In this document: positions 27,202 through 36,523 of the stretch, piece by piece
How positions within the stretch are numbered: position 1 is the stretch's first letter
Layout of the letters: every line of letters starts with the position of its first letter
Assembly: GCF_014805825.1 (NCBI RefSeq)
Contig: NZ_CP061941.1
Span: 4,216,001-4,280,000 of the forward strand
Length of the DNA: 64,000 nt
Origin: Marinomonas algicola
Lineage (GTDB): Bacteria > Pseudomonadota > Gammaproteobacteria > Pseudomonadales > Marinomonadaceae
Reading direction: 5' to 3'
Notes under the pieces: model-generated
Told to the model about the DNA's origin: nothing
Seen by the model: the letters and a program-made list of their open reading frames with translations, nothing else
The model's database searches: none
Translations under genes and position numbers: made by a program

Positions 27202-28205
27202 TGAATACGTCAAATACTGTATTAATGGAAGTGAACAACTTAAAAGTCCACTTCAATATCAAAGCAGACAATGCGTGGCCATGGGAAAAAGGTCAAGCGC
27301 TCAAAGCCGTCGATGGGGTAGATCTAACCATTTACGCAGGAGAAACACTCGGTGTGGTAGGCGAATCTGGTTGTGGTAAATCCACTCTAGCTCGCGCTTT
27401 ACTTCGCCTTGTCCCAATAACTGAAGGCCATGTAATTTGGCTTGGTCAAGACCTGACGGATTTGGACAAAAAACAAATGCGCAGCAAACGCCAAGAGCTG
27501 CAAATGATTTTTCAAGATCCTTTAGCCTCTCTTGATCCTCGTATGACAGTCGGCGATATCATCGCCGAACCACTTAGAACATTTCGCCCTGAATTGTCGA
27601 GGGAAGACGTAAAAACGGAAGTACGCTCTATTATGAATCGCGTTGGGCTATTACCCAATGTCATTAACCGCTACCCCCATGAGTTTTCTGGCGGGCAGTG
27701 CCAACGTATTGGGATTGCACGTGCTTTGATTCTGAAACCAAAGTTAGTGGTGTGTGACGAACCGGTTTCTGCTCTGGATGTTTCGATTCAGGCACAAGTG
27801 GTGAATTTGCTCAAAGAATTACAAGCCGAAATGGGCTTATCCTTGGTGTTTATCGCTCACGATTTAAGCGTGGTAAAGCACATTTCAGATCGCGTTTTGG
27901 TCATGTACTTAGGCCATGCTGTCGAGTTAGCAGATAAACATTCTTTATATAATTCACCTCAGCATCCCTACACGAAAGCTCTCTTATCGGCCGTCCCCGT
28001 TCCCGATCCCAATATTGAGCGAAATAAAACCATTCAGTTATTAGCGGGCGATTTACCGTCGCCCATAAATCCACCTTCTGGGTGCGTTTTTAGAACCCGC
28101 TGTCCTGATGCTAATGAACGCTGCTCAGCTACGCGACCACACCTTCAGACCGTTTCAACGACACATAAAGCATCTTGTTTACGCCTTGGTGAACTATCCG
28201 ATTAA
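27201..28205 (+). CDS. oppF: Oligopeptide ABC transporter ATPase OppF
   Basis: Second ATPase, about 334 residues: Walker A GESGCGKST, signature FSGGQCQRIGIARAL, Walker B LVVCDEPVSALD, H-loop IAHDLSVV and the C-terminal CVFRTRCPDANERCS cluster region. An upstream in-frame ATG at 27189 would overlap oppD by 13 nt; the TAATG start at 27201 is preferred. It ends the opp operon and is followed by a terminator. Confidence 0.95.
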   Translation: MNTSNTVLMEVNNLKVHFNIKADNAWPWEKGQALKAVDGVDLTIYAGETLGVVGESGCGKSTLARALLRLVPITEGHVIWLGQDLTDLDKKQMRSKRQELQMIFQDPLASLDPRMTVGDIIAEPLRTFRPELSREDVKTEVRSIMNRVGLLPNVINRYPHEFSGGQCQRIGIARALILKPKLVVCDEPVSALDVSIQAQVVNLLKELQAEMGLSLVFIAHDLSVVKHISDRVLVMYLGHAVELADKHSLYNSPQHPYTKALLSAVPVPDPNIERNKTIQLLAGDLPSPINPPSGCVFRTRCPDANERCSATRPHLQTVSTTHKASCLRLGELSD

Positions 28206-28256
28206 CAACCTAAGTGTTAGCTGTCTCTTTGCTATAAAAAGAGAACCCTCCTCTTT

Positions 28257-28280
28257 AGCCGCTCTTTGAGTGGCTTTTTT
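28257..28280 (+). terminator. Terminator of oppABCDF
   Basis: AGCCGCTC and GAGTGGCT form an 8-bp stem with one G-T pair around TTT, followed by a T tract. Confidence 0.8.
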
Positions 28281-28407
28281 ATTTCCCTATTTGTCGGCCA
28301 AACTTGCGATTGTTAGATTTTTTTATGGTCAAATAGTCTATTATCAGTGGGTATCAATCACATTTACCTCTTCGACCAGTACCGTATAAAAGGATTTTAT
28401 TACTGTC

Positions 28408-30210
28408 ATGAAACTGAACCTAAAGAAAACCAAAAATAAGATTATTCCTGCCGTTTCTATCTTGACTGTATTCATGATTTCCATCACTTTGATCACCATC
28501 AATGTGATTAATTCAACTCAAAAAAATCGTTATGAAGTCACCTTTGATAAAGCACTATGGGAAACACAGCAGCTGCAAGTGCAGTATTATCGATTTTTTA
28601 ATTATGTCGCTCTATTAACCCAGGAAGACTTGCCTTTAGACGGTGATTTACAGACTGAGTACGCTTACCTAATTAACCGCATCGATATACTCAGGAATGG
28701 GGAGATAAACAATGTTGCGCGTTTTTTTGAGGATGGAAACCCAATTAAACTCATTTTTTTTATTAACGGCGGACTAAATTTGTTGTCAATAGACATTGAT
28801 GCGCTCGAAAAAGAACCGATCCTTGACACTAAAGAAATAGTTCAAAATCTTACTCTTATAGAAGCAAAAATAAATGAATTGGTTCGTTTAACCAACAGAA
28901 ATGCCATTCAATATAGGTCAACTAAACAACAGAAGCTTGATGAAAATCTCGAGTCAATCTCTTGGTTAGTGTCGTTTCTACTCTGTGTATTATTTTTATT
29001 TATCTTTTTGTGCGCTCGTTTCTTAAATAAAAATAATCACAACCTCAAGCGTATTTCAGAACTTTCGAGAAAATTAACAACCATTACTACGGGTAGAATG
29101 CGCTTCCTATCCGTTCTTAATCATGAGCTAAGAACCCCCATAAATGGCATATTAAGCATCGCCACTATTTTACTTCGATCTAAAATAAGCCAATCACAGA
29201 AAAATATGTTGTTAACCGTACAGAATTCAGGCGAGACGGTACTTAACAATTTAAACGCTTTCTCAGATTTATCAAAACTAGAGGCCAACAGCTTAGAGCT
29301 GCATTTTTCTTATGGCAATTTACATAAACAGTTTGAAGAGGTCTGTCAAAGAATCAGTAACAACAGCAGATACTCAAGCTGTAGCCTTTTTAGCTTCATT
29401 GATTTAAACCTTCCAAGCCATATTTACAGTGACTTTACTCGTTTGACTCAAATTTTGTCGGCCTTGTTAGAAAACGCTCTCATCCTTTCGTCTGCGCATA
29501 ACATCAGCGTAGTTGTTCGAGAATCTCCGATACATTCATCAGATTGGCGCCCTGATCTAAGTAAAAACCTGGATGCCATTACCATTCAAGTTTCTGTTCG
29601 TGCGGCGGGTATTACACTGACAGAAGAACAACGTAATGCGATAGGATCAAGTTTCTATTATTTGGAATCAGATGACTCTAGAAAGTATATGACAGGGTTA
29701 AATCTATCCATTTGCTATCACTTAGCAAAGGTCATAGGCGGTCAACTGCAATTTTCCACACAACACGGGATGGGAGACGAGTTTTGGATGGATATCCCCA
29801 TTTATTTCGACAAAAACATCAATAAAATCAAGGAAGAAATTGTCATGGAGAAAGCGATCTCTCTATTAGAAAATAAAAAAGTACTGATTATTGAGGAAGA
29901 GCAGCCTGCACATATTATTAATATGCAGGTGAGCTCTCTTGGGATGGACCCAACATTGACAACAGAAAGACTAACAGGCCCATTAACCATTAAGGTAGAT
30001 ATCGTCATTATCAGTAACGATACCTATCTAGATGAATTAGACTACTTGCAGCTTACCGAGCTGGCTAAAAATCAATGTTTAATCCTCTCATCGAATAAAT
30101 GCAAGCAGGTGAAAACCACCGAAATATCTCACGCCACTTTCACTTTTCCGCTGACTCAAATTACATTAAGAAAAACACTCACTGACTATTACCAACACCA
30201 TTCTATTTAG
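28408..30210 (+). CDS. Degenerate hybrid sensor histidine kinase with pseudo-receiver
   Basis: A 600-residue membrane protein. Helices at about 13-35 and 185-205 bracket a 150-residue periplasmic sensor region. The H-box VLNHELRTPINGIL keeps His239. The ATPase domain keeps the N-box Asn356 (LLENALIL) but the G1 DxGxG is replaced by VRAAGIT and G2 reads MTGLNLSI. The C-terminal receiver (488-596) lacks the phospho-acceptor: IVIIS has Ser536 there and the usual Lys-Pro is Phe-Pro (580-581). It may act as a phosphatase, scaffold or partner kinase. It stands alone with no adjacent response regulator. Confidence 0.75.
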   Translation: MKLNLKKTKNKIIPAVSILTVFMISITLITINVINSTQKNRYEVTFDKALWETQQLQVQYYRFFNYVALLTQEDLPLDGDLQTEYAYLINRIDILRNGEINNVARFFEDGNPIKLIFFINGGLNLLSIDIDALEKEPILDTKEIVQNLTLIEAKINELVRLTNRNAIQYRSTKQQKLDENLESISWLVSFLLCVLFLFIFLCARFLNKNNHNLKRISELSRKLTTITTGRMRFLSVLNHELRTPINGILSIATILLRSKISQSQKNMLLTVQNSGETVLNNLNAFSDLSKLEANSLELHFSYGNLHKQFEEVCQRISNNSRYSSCSLFSFIDLNLPSHIYSDFTRLTQILSALLENALILSSAHNISVVVRESPIHSSDWRPDLSKNLDAITIQVSVRAAGITLTEEQRNAIGSSFYYLESDDSRKYMTGLNLSICYHLAKVIGGQLQFSTQHGMGDEFWMDIPIYFDKNINKIKEEIVMEKAISLLENKKVLIIEEEQPAHIINMQVSSLGMDPTLTTERLTGPLTIKVDIVIISNDTYLDELDYLQLTELAKNQCLILSSNKCKQVKTTEISHATFTFPLTQITLRKTLTDYYQHHSI

Positions 30211-30219
30211 AGACAAAGA

Positions 30220-30729
30220 CTAATGAGAGCCTAATGACCAACCAAAGTCCGTCGCGTTTATAAAAGTAGCCACCAACTGTGCGATACCTTGTTGATCTTC
30301 TAATGTAAATCGGCCTTTTATTGGGCTGTCCAAATCGAATACCGCCAGTAACGTATCGGCCACCATAACCGGAATAACCAGCTCAGACTCGGTATCACCA
30401 TCACAAGCAATGTGCCCAGGAAAGCGGTGAACATCCTCTACCCGCTGGACAGTTCGCGTTGTGGCGGCCGCGCCACATACGCCTTTAGAAAAAGGAATTC
30501 GAGTGCAAGCCACTTTGCCAACATACGGTCCTAAAATAAGCGCTTCACCTCGAGCAAAATAAAACCCAGACCAATTAAGGTCGGGCACGCTTTGCATAAT
30601 AAAAGCGGACAATTGAGCCGCATTACAAATGAGATCTCGCTCATCATAAAGCAACCCCGTTAGCTGAGCGTCTAATTCTTTATAAAAATCCACCTTAGAA
30701 AGCGACGTATCTACTGATATCTCAAACAT
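30220..30729 (-). CDS. msrC: Free methionine-(R)-sulfoxide reductase (GAF domain)
   Basis: Reduces free methionine-R-sulfoxide with thioredoxin. The 169-residue GAF protein matches E. coli MsrC (YebR): NWSGFYF, LILGPYVGKVACTRIPF, GVCGAAA, RVEDVHRFPGHIACDG and SELVIPVMV. The three active-site cysteines are present in KVAC, GVCG and HIAC. It is convergent with the upstream kinase gene and reads away from phoU on the same strand. Together with OxyR it is an oxidative-stress function. Confidence 0.93.
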   Translation of the reverse strand: MFEISVDTSLSKVDFYKELDAQLTGLLYDERDLICNAAQLSAFIMQSVPDLNWSGFYFARGEALILGPYVGKVACTRIPFSKGVCGAAATTRTVQRVEDVHRFPGHIACDGDTESELVIPVMVADTLLAVFDLDSPIKGRFTLEDQQGIAQLVATFINATDFGWSLGSH

Positions 30730-30790
30730 AGTATTTGGCCAAACAAAAAGAAAATCGATAATAATGACGAACGCAGTATAAAATCAATAA

Positions 30791-30822
30791 AAAAGCCGTA
30801 CTCAAATAAAAGTACGGCTTTT
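30791..30822 (-). terminator. Terminator after phoU
   Basis: A perfect 12-bp stem (AAAAGCCGTACT with AGTACGGCTTTT) around an 8-nt loop. On the minus strand it is followed by a T tract, so it ends pstSCAB-phoU, and it may work in both directions. Confidence 0.9.
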
Positions 30823-30860
30823 AACATCATTATAAAAATGACTTGATTACATGCGAAGCA

Positions 30861-31568
30861 CTATTTTACTTCATTGTCTATTTCAGAAAGCGGTACATGA
30901 CGCACATCCACGCCTTTAATCATATACACCAAATGCTGACAGATATGACGAGCGTAATCGCCAATACGCTCAAGTGAACGCAGCACCCAAATCACATTAA
31001 GTACTCGAGTAATACTGCGAGGATCTTCCATCATATAAGTAACCAGCGAGCGGATGGCGGTTTTGTATTCCAGGTCAACATTGCGGTCACGTTTTGCTAC
31101 CTTGATCGCGGCTTCCAAGTCTAACCGAGCATACGCGTCCAACGAATCATGTACCATAGAGGATACCATTTGCCCTATACGGTTAATTTCCACATAACCA
31201 CGAGGAGATTCTCCCTCTTCAATGAGAGCAATCGTTAGAGACGCAATTTTTTTTGCTTCGTCGCCCATACGCTCTAACTCCCCTACCGCTTTACTGATAG
31301 ACATAATTAAGCGCAAATCCGATGCGGCGGGCTGACGGCGAGCTAAGATGCGAGTGCACTCTTCATCAATTAGTCCATCAAGCTGATTTACTGTGGCATC
31401 TTTATCTTTAACGTCTTCCGCCAAGCTGCCGTTGCTATCCAATAACGCTTGTACGGAATCACTCACCTGATTTTCGACAACACCACCCATGGTTAAAAAG
31501 TGCTGACGCAACGTTTCTAGCTCATGATTAAACTGCTGAGAAATATGATCTGTTGTTAATTCTTTCAT
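30861..31568 (-). CDS. phoU: Phosphate signalling protein PhoU
   Basis: Cytoplasmic helical-bundle protein, 235 residues, linking the Pst transporter with PhoR to silence the Pho regulon when phosphate is plentiful. It has two PhoU repeats; metal-binding motifs of the E/DxxxD type appear in VGELERMGDEAKKIA and SLERIGDYARHICQ. The order pstS-pstC-pstA-pstB-phoU is the classical one, and it lies 23 nt after pstB. Confidence 0.96.
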   Translation of the reverse strand: MKELTTDHISQQFNHELETLRQHFLTMGGVVENQVSDSVQALLDSNGSLAEDVKDKDATVNQLDGLIDEECTRILARRQPAASDLRLIMSISKAVGELERMGDEAKKIASLTIALIEEGESPRGYVEINRIGQMVSSMVHDSLDAYARLDLEAAIKVAKRDRNVDLEYKTAIRSLVTYMMEDPRSITRVLNVIWVLRSLERIGDYARHICQHLVYMIKGVDVRHVPLSEIDNEVK

Positions 31569-31591
31569 TATCTTCGTCCTCTGCCTTAAGC

Positions 31592-32422
31592 CTAACCGTA
31601 ACGACCCGTGATGTAGTCTTCTGTTTGTTTTTTCTCAGGGTTAGTAAACAACGTATTGGTGTCTCCAAACTCGATCAAATCCCCCATGTACATAAATGCC
31701 GTATAGTCAGAAACGCGCGCGGCTTGCTGCATATTGTGCGTTACAATGACAATGGTGAAGTCTTTCTTCAATTCATGAATCAATTCTTCAATTTTCAGCG
31801 TGGAAATAGGATCCAGGGCCGACGCAGGCTCATCCAAAAGCAATACTTCTGGTTTAACGGCTACAGTACGAGCAATCACCAAACGTTGCTGCTGACCACC
31901 CGACATGCCTAGTGCACTTTCATGTAATCGGTCTTTTACTTCGTCCCATAACGCCGCCGAACGTAACGCCCACTCAACCGTTTCATCTAATATGCGTTTT
32001 TTATTAATGCCTTGTATACGCAAGCCATAAGCAACGTTTTCATAAATACTTTTAGGAAATGGGTTCGGCTTTTGGAATACCATACCAACACGACGGCGTA
32101 ACTCCGCGACATCCGTGCCTTTTTGATAAATATTTTTATCATGTAAATTTATATCACCAGTGATACGACAGGCATCCACCAAATCATTCATTCTATTGAA
32201 GCATCGTAATAGTGTGGATTTACCACAACCAGAAGGACCGATAAACGCGGTTACTTTTTTCTCAGGAATGATCATATCTACCCCTTTAAGGGCTTCTTTT
32301 TCACCGTAATAAAGGTGTAAGTCATTCACTGACAAGCAAATTTTTTCCTCTTGAATATTCAATGCTTGCTGGCTACGTTTCATTGCTGAAATATCAATTG
32401 AGTGTGTCTTTGTTTCGCTCAT
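31592..32422 (-). CDS. pstB: Phosphate ABC transporter ATP-binding protein PstB
   Basis: ATPase of 276 residues with Walker A GPSGCGKST, FNRMNDL, MVFQKPNPFPKSIYENVAYG, signature MSGGQQQRLVIARTV, Walker B VLLLDEPASALDP and H-loop VTHNMQQA. The GPSGCGKSTLLRCFNRMNDL segment is diagnostic of PstB. It is 21 nt from pstA. Confidence 0.97.
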   Translation of the reverse strand: MSETKTHSIDISAMKRSQQALNIQEEKICLSVNDLHLYYGEKEALKGVDMIIPEKKVTAFIGPSGCGKSTLLRCFNRMNDLVDACRITGDINLHDKNIYQKGTDVAELRRRVGMVFQKPNPFPKSIYENVAYGLRIQGINKKRILDETVEWALRSAALWDEVKDRLHESALGMSGGQQQRLVIARTVAVKPEVLLLDEPASALDPISTLKIEELIHELKKDFTIVIVTHNMQQAARVSDYTAFMYMGDLIEFGDTNTLFTNPEKKQTEDYITGRYG

Positions 32423-32443
32423 AATCTTCTCTTCTCCGCCAGC

Positions 32444-34138
32444 TTACATTTCTAGCGATTTGTATTTTTCACGTAGATGGTTACGAATGGTAACCGCCGA
32501 AAAATTCAGTAATGCAATAACAATAACCAACAAGAGTGCCGTTGCATAAACTAATGGTCGCGCCGCTTCAACATTTGGGCTTTGGAAACCAACATCGTAA
32601 ATATGGAAACCTAAATGCATGAATTTTTGATCCAAATGGATAAAAGGGTAATTACCGTCTAAAGGCAAAGATGGCGCTAATTTCACAACACCAACCAGCA
32701 TGAGAGGAGCCACTTCCCCAGCCGCGCGCGCCACAGCAAGAATCACACCGGTCATAATCGCAGGGCTGGCCATAGGCAACACCACACGCCATAACGTTTC
32801 TGCTTTCGTTGCACCAAGAGCCAAACTGCCTTCACGCACATTACGAGGAATACGAGATAAGCCTTCCTCAGTTGCTACTATGACTACAGGGACGGTTAAT
32901 AAAGCCAACGTAATCGATGCCCACATAAGACCACCCGTACCAAACGTTGGCGAAGGTAGCGCTTCTGGGAAGAAGGCTTGGTCAATCGATGACCCCATAA
33001 AGTAAATAAAGAAACCGAGACCAAACACACCGTATACGATAGAAGGCACACCCGCTAGATTGTTTACTGCGATACGAATAACCCGAGTTAACACACCCTG
33101 AGAAGCGTATTCACGAAGATAAACCGCCGCCACAACACCAAACGGCGTCACCAATACCGTCATCAGCAGTACCATCATAACCGTACCAAAGATGGCCGGA
33201 AAAACCCCACCTTCCGTATTGGCTTCACGCGGGTCATCGGATAAGAATTCCCATAACTTTGAGCCGTAAAAAGCCAGTTTTTCGATAATGCCCATTGAAT
33301 TTGGACGATACGCACGAACAATCTTAGCGACACTTTGCTCAATTACCGTACCATCCATTGCTTCGACTAAAACCGTATCACGGTTAATTTGAGCGTATAA
33401 GTCGATTAGCTTTTGTTGCAAAACTTTGTATTCAGCATCAAACATCGCTCTTTCGGCTTCAAGATCCGCTTGGCGTTCAGGCGTTAATGTACCTTCCAGC
33501 ACATAGCCTCGCTCTTTGAGGCGAAGGCGTTCCAAGCCATGATTTATTTTACCAATATCATGTTTCTCTACTTGGTAAATATCGTCATGTATCACTAACG
33601 CACGTTCGATGCGCTCTTGCATGATATCCCATGTCGCTAAGGACGAATCGGTTGGCGTCTTATCTTCGGTAGAAGCAACGACGTTACCATTTTCTTTTAC
33701 CGCCAATAAGTAGCCATACATGTTACCCCACTCACGACGCTCAGCGGCAAACAACATTTCTGGACGAACAGTGTCTTCCATATAGTTATCAATAACCCAA
33801 CGAAAATCAGCACCATAGACATCACGGTTACCTACTTTCATTAAGGTACGTTGCATAATCTGGATAGATTCATCAACGTTAATGCCCGCTTCTACTAACT
33901 GTGCTGATGGTACATCAACGCTTTCAACACGCTCTGCAACGATTTTATAAGGCTCGTTACCTGGTAGTGCATAACGCCCTTCAACAATATCAGCGGGCCA
34001 AAAATGACCCAGACCTCGAACGGCAATGAGTAATAATAACCCAATGACCATAATGACAGAGATTGCTACTGCGCCAGCGTTAAGCCATACCCATGGTTCA
34101 CCTGACTTAACCCAACCCGATACGGATGTTTTCTTCAT
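32444..34138 (-). CDS. pstA: Phosphate ABC transporter permease PstA (long form)
   Basis: Inner-membrane permease of 564 residues, nearly twice E. coli PstA. After the first helix there is an insertion of about 240 residues facing the periplasm with a predicted coiled coil (ERQADLEAERAMFDAEYK and neighbours). The permease core follows, with the coupling loop REGSLALGATKAETLWRVVL. The frame extends to a GTG at 34150, but the ATG at 34138 has GAGAG at a good spacing and is preferred. Such long forms are known in Pseudomonas and marine relatives. Confidence 0.93.
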   Translation of the reverse strand: MKKTSVSGWVKSGEPWVWLNAGAVAISVIMVIGLLLLIAVRGLGHFWPADIVEGRYALPGNEPYKIVAERVESVDVPSAQLVEAGINVDESIQIMQRTLMKVGNRDVYGADFRWVIDNYMEDTVRPEMLFAAERREWGNMYGYLLAVKENGNVVASTEDKTPTDSSLATWDIMQERIERALVIHDDIYQVEKHDIGKINHGLERLRLKERGYVLEGTLTPERQADLEAERAMFDAEYKVLQQKLIDLYAQINRDTVLVEAMDGTVIEQSVAKIVRAYRPNSMGIIEKLAFYGSKLWEFLSDDPREANTEGGVFPAIFGTVMMVLLMTVLVTPFGVVAAVYLREYASQGVLTRVIRIAVNNLAGVPSIVYGVFGLGFFIYFMGSSIDQAFFPEALPSPTFGTGGLMWASITLALLTVPVVIVATEEGLSRIPRNVREGSLALGATKAETLWRVVLPMASPAIMTGVILAVARAAGEVAPLMLVGVVKLAPSLPLDGNYPFIHLDQKFMHLGFHIYDVGFQSPNVEAARPLVYATALLLVIVIALLNFSAVTIRNHLREKYKSLEM

Positions 34139-34160
34139 TGTTACTCTCACTTAGAATAAG

Positions 34161-36416
34161 TTACAGCGAACCGTATTTTTTACGTAAATGCTGACGCACT
34201 GTTTCTGCAATAGTGTTCACCACAAAGGTAAAGATAAACAGAACGAACGCGGCTAAAAATAGAATTCGATAATGGGAGCTATCTACTTCGGACTCTGGCA
34301 CCTCTACCGCTAAGTTGGCGGCCAATGTCCGCATTCCCTCAAAGATATTGAAGTCCATTATTGGTGTATTACCCGTTGCCATAAGCACAATCATGGTTTC
34401 ACCAACAGCGCGCCCCATACCAATCATGACCGCCGAGAAAATACCCGGGCTAGCCGTTGGTAGTACAACTCGCGTCATGGTTTGCCAGTAAGTGGCCCCC
34501 AATGCCAAAGACCCTTGAGTTAATGCTTTAGGCACACTGAAAATAGCGTCTTCGGTAATCGAGAAGATGGTAGGAATAACCGCAAAGCCCATTGCAAAAC
34601 CAACCACTAAAGCATTGCGTTGGTCAAAGGTAATCCCTAGGTCATTCGTGATCCAGGAACGAATATTACCGTCGAAGAAGTTCAGCTCAATGACGGGACT
34701 CATGGCCACACAGAACCAACCCAAAAAGACCACGACAGGTATCAGAATCAACGGCTGCCAACCATCAGGTAATAACCAACGAATCTGAGTCGGCAAACGC
34801 GACCAGATATAGGCAAATGCTAAAATTCCAACAGGTAGGATAATCAAGATACTAAAAGCGGCCGCTAAGTTTTCTTCTAGGAAAGGGGCAAAGAACAAGC
34901 CCGCTAAGAAACCTAAAATAACAGTAGGTAATGCTTCCATTAACTCGATGACTGGCTTCACTTTACGACGCAATTTTGGCGCCATGAAATACGCCGTATA
35001 AATCGCTCCACAAATGGCTAAAGGCACCGCCATCAACATGGCGTAAAAAGCGGCTTTAAGCGTACCAAATGCGAGAGGCATTAAGCTGTATTTTGGTTCA
35101 AAGTCGTTATTTGCCGCGGAAGACTGCCAAGTATAAGTTGGCTCTTGATACCCTTCGTACCACACTTGACTCCATATTGAAGACCAAGAGACTTCTGGGT
35201 GCTCATTGTCAACGTGGTACACTTGAATACCACGACTGTCCTCAATTAAAAGCGCATTAGCACGTGGGGAAAAGGCAATTAGATGAGCGGTTTCATCACT
35301 CAAACGTTCATTAATGACTTGTCTTTCTGACGTTGCATTGTAGACCGCAATCACACCACGATCATCCAAGGTCGCAAAGCCTTTACGACGATGCTCCATA
35401 GCAATGTTTTCAATGGAAACAGGCTGCTTCACATCACGTATAAAAGTAAGTATTTCTTCGTTATCATCATTACGAACATTAAACCATTGACTGACTCGAC
35501 CTGATGTATCCGCCACCATAATGGAAGATTGTCCAAGTAAGTACGTCATTGACACAACTTGAGCATCCCCTTTGGTTAACTCAAATTGCGCTTTTAAGCT
35601 AATGTCATCAAAATCTCGTAGATCAAATTCGGTCAAAGAACCTTGTATCGATGCGACGTATAAATAACGTTGATCACCACTAATTAACATTTCCGCCGTG
35701 TTTGGTACGAAAGGCAGTGATTGAGTAGTTTCCGTTAGTTCAACCTCTTCAGTGATAAAGTTAACGTCTTTATCCAGTTTAGTAATCGCACTCTTGGAGT
35801 CGCCTAAACTGGCTATGGTTAACTTATCGTCACTGTCACGCAGTGCCAATTTACGAATAGCAAAGTCGCCCGCTGATATTCCATCCGTACCGTAAGGGTA
35901 TTCAACAACAGGGCGAATATGACGAGTACCGTCTGGATACGAAATAATGTACTTATGTTTTACTAATAAAACACGCCCATCTTCATAACCAAAACCTAAA
36001 AGAAAGCTCGTATCCGATTCAACAGCAAACGCCGTCACTTTTGCATCTATTGGGTTATCTACTTGCTCAATGACCGAACCATCTGCAGTAGAAAAGAAGA
36101 TTATCTGTCCTGTTTCAGAAACACGCATACCGACTTCGGTTTGCTCTTCTGTTGTCAGATAGACACTTACACCTTGCTCTTTGGCTGGCAAATCGTAAGC
36201 CGCTCTTTTCTCTACTTCTGCCCCAGAAAACAAAGGCATTACTTCATAAAGCAAATAGAAACAGATCAAGAGAACCGCCAAAATAACACTACAACCACCG
36301 ATGGCAATGCCAACCGTTGCTGATCGATCTTTTAGCGCTCGAACCTTCCTATGACGTAGCAAAGCAGGCGTATTGAAATCCAACTCCGGAATATTACGGT
36401 CAGTTAATTTACTCAT
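34161..36416 (-). CDS. pstC: Phosphate ABC transporter permease PstC (long form)
   Basis: Inner-membrane permease of 751 residues, more than twice E. coli PstC (about 319). After a first helix (about 35-60), about 370 residues face the periplasm; repeated strand-rich segments (for example YLYVASIQGSLTEFDLRDFD, FATLDDRGVIAVYNA) suggest a WD40-like propeller. The permease core is C-terminal, with coupling loop TQGSLALGATYWQTMTRVVL and GRAVGETMIVLMATGNTP. It works with PstA and PstB. Confidence 0.93.
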   Translation of the reverse strand: MSKLTDRNIPELDFNTPALLRHRKVRALKDRSATVGIAIGGCSVILAVLLICFYLLYEVMPLFSGAEVEKRAAYDLPAKEQGVSVYLTTEEQTEVGMRVSETGQIIFFSTADGSVIEQVDNPIDAKVTAFAVESDTSFLLGFGYEDGRVLLVKHKYIISYPDGTRHIRPVVEYPYGTDGISAGDFAIRKLALRDSDDKLTIASLGDSKSAITKLDKDVNFITEEVELTETTQSLPFVPNTAEMLISGDQRYLYVASIQGSLTEFDLRDFDDISLKAQFELTKGDAQVVSMTYLLGQSSIMVADTSGRVSQWFNVRNDDNEEILTFIRDVKQPVSIENIAMEHRRKGFATLDDRGVIAVYNATSERQVINERLSDETAHLIAFSPRANALLIEDSRGIQVYHVDNEHPEVSWSSIWSQVWYEGYQEPTYTWQSSAANNDFEPKYSLMPLAFGTLKAAFYAMLMAVPLAICGAIYTAYFMAPKLRRKVKPVIELMEALPTVILGFLAGLFFAPFLEENLAAAFSILIILPVGILAFAYIWSRLPTQIRWLLPDGWQPLILIPVVVFLGWFCVAMSPVIELNFFDGNIRSWITNDLGITFDQRNALVVGFAMGFAVIPTIFSITEDAIFSVPKALTQGSLALGATYWQTMTRVVLPTASPGIFSAVMIGMGRAVGETMIVLMATGNTPIMDFNIFEGMRTLAANLAVEVPESEVDSSHYRILFLAAFVLFIFTFVVNTIAETVRQHLRKKYGSL

Positions 36417-36466
36417 CCGAACTCATCTTTATTACAAAATTATGACAACCTTGAAAGCAGCAAAAA

Positions 36467-36489
36467 CAGGAGAAGTCGAAACCCTCCTG
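36467..36489 (-). repeat. Hairpin between pstS and pstC
   Basis: CAGGAG (36467-36472) pairs with CTCCTG (36484-36489); on the minus strand the stem is followed by five T, and A-rich sequence precedes it. It probably causes partial termination or stabilises the pstS mRNA. Confidence 0.6.
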
Positions 36490-36523
36490 CTTTTCATCTT
36501 TAGCGAACTAATTCAGACTCGAA

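Noticed and set aside
32700..33005. Long antisense frames in pstA, pstC, aap and opp genes
   Set aside because: They are shadows of strongly conserved genes in another frame.
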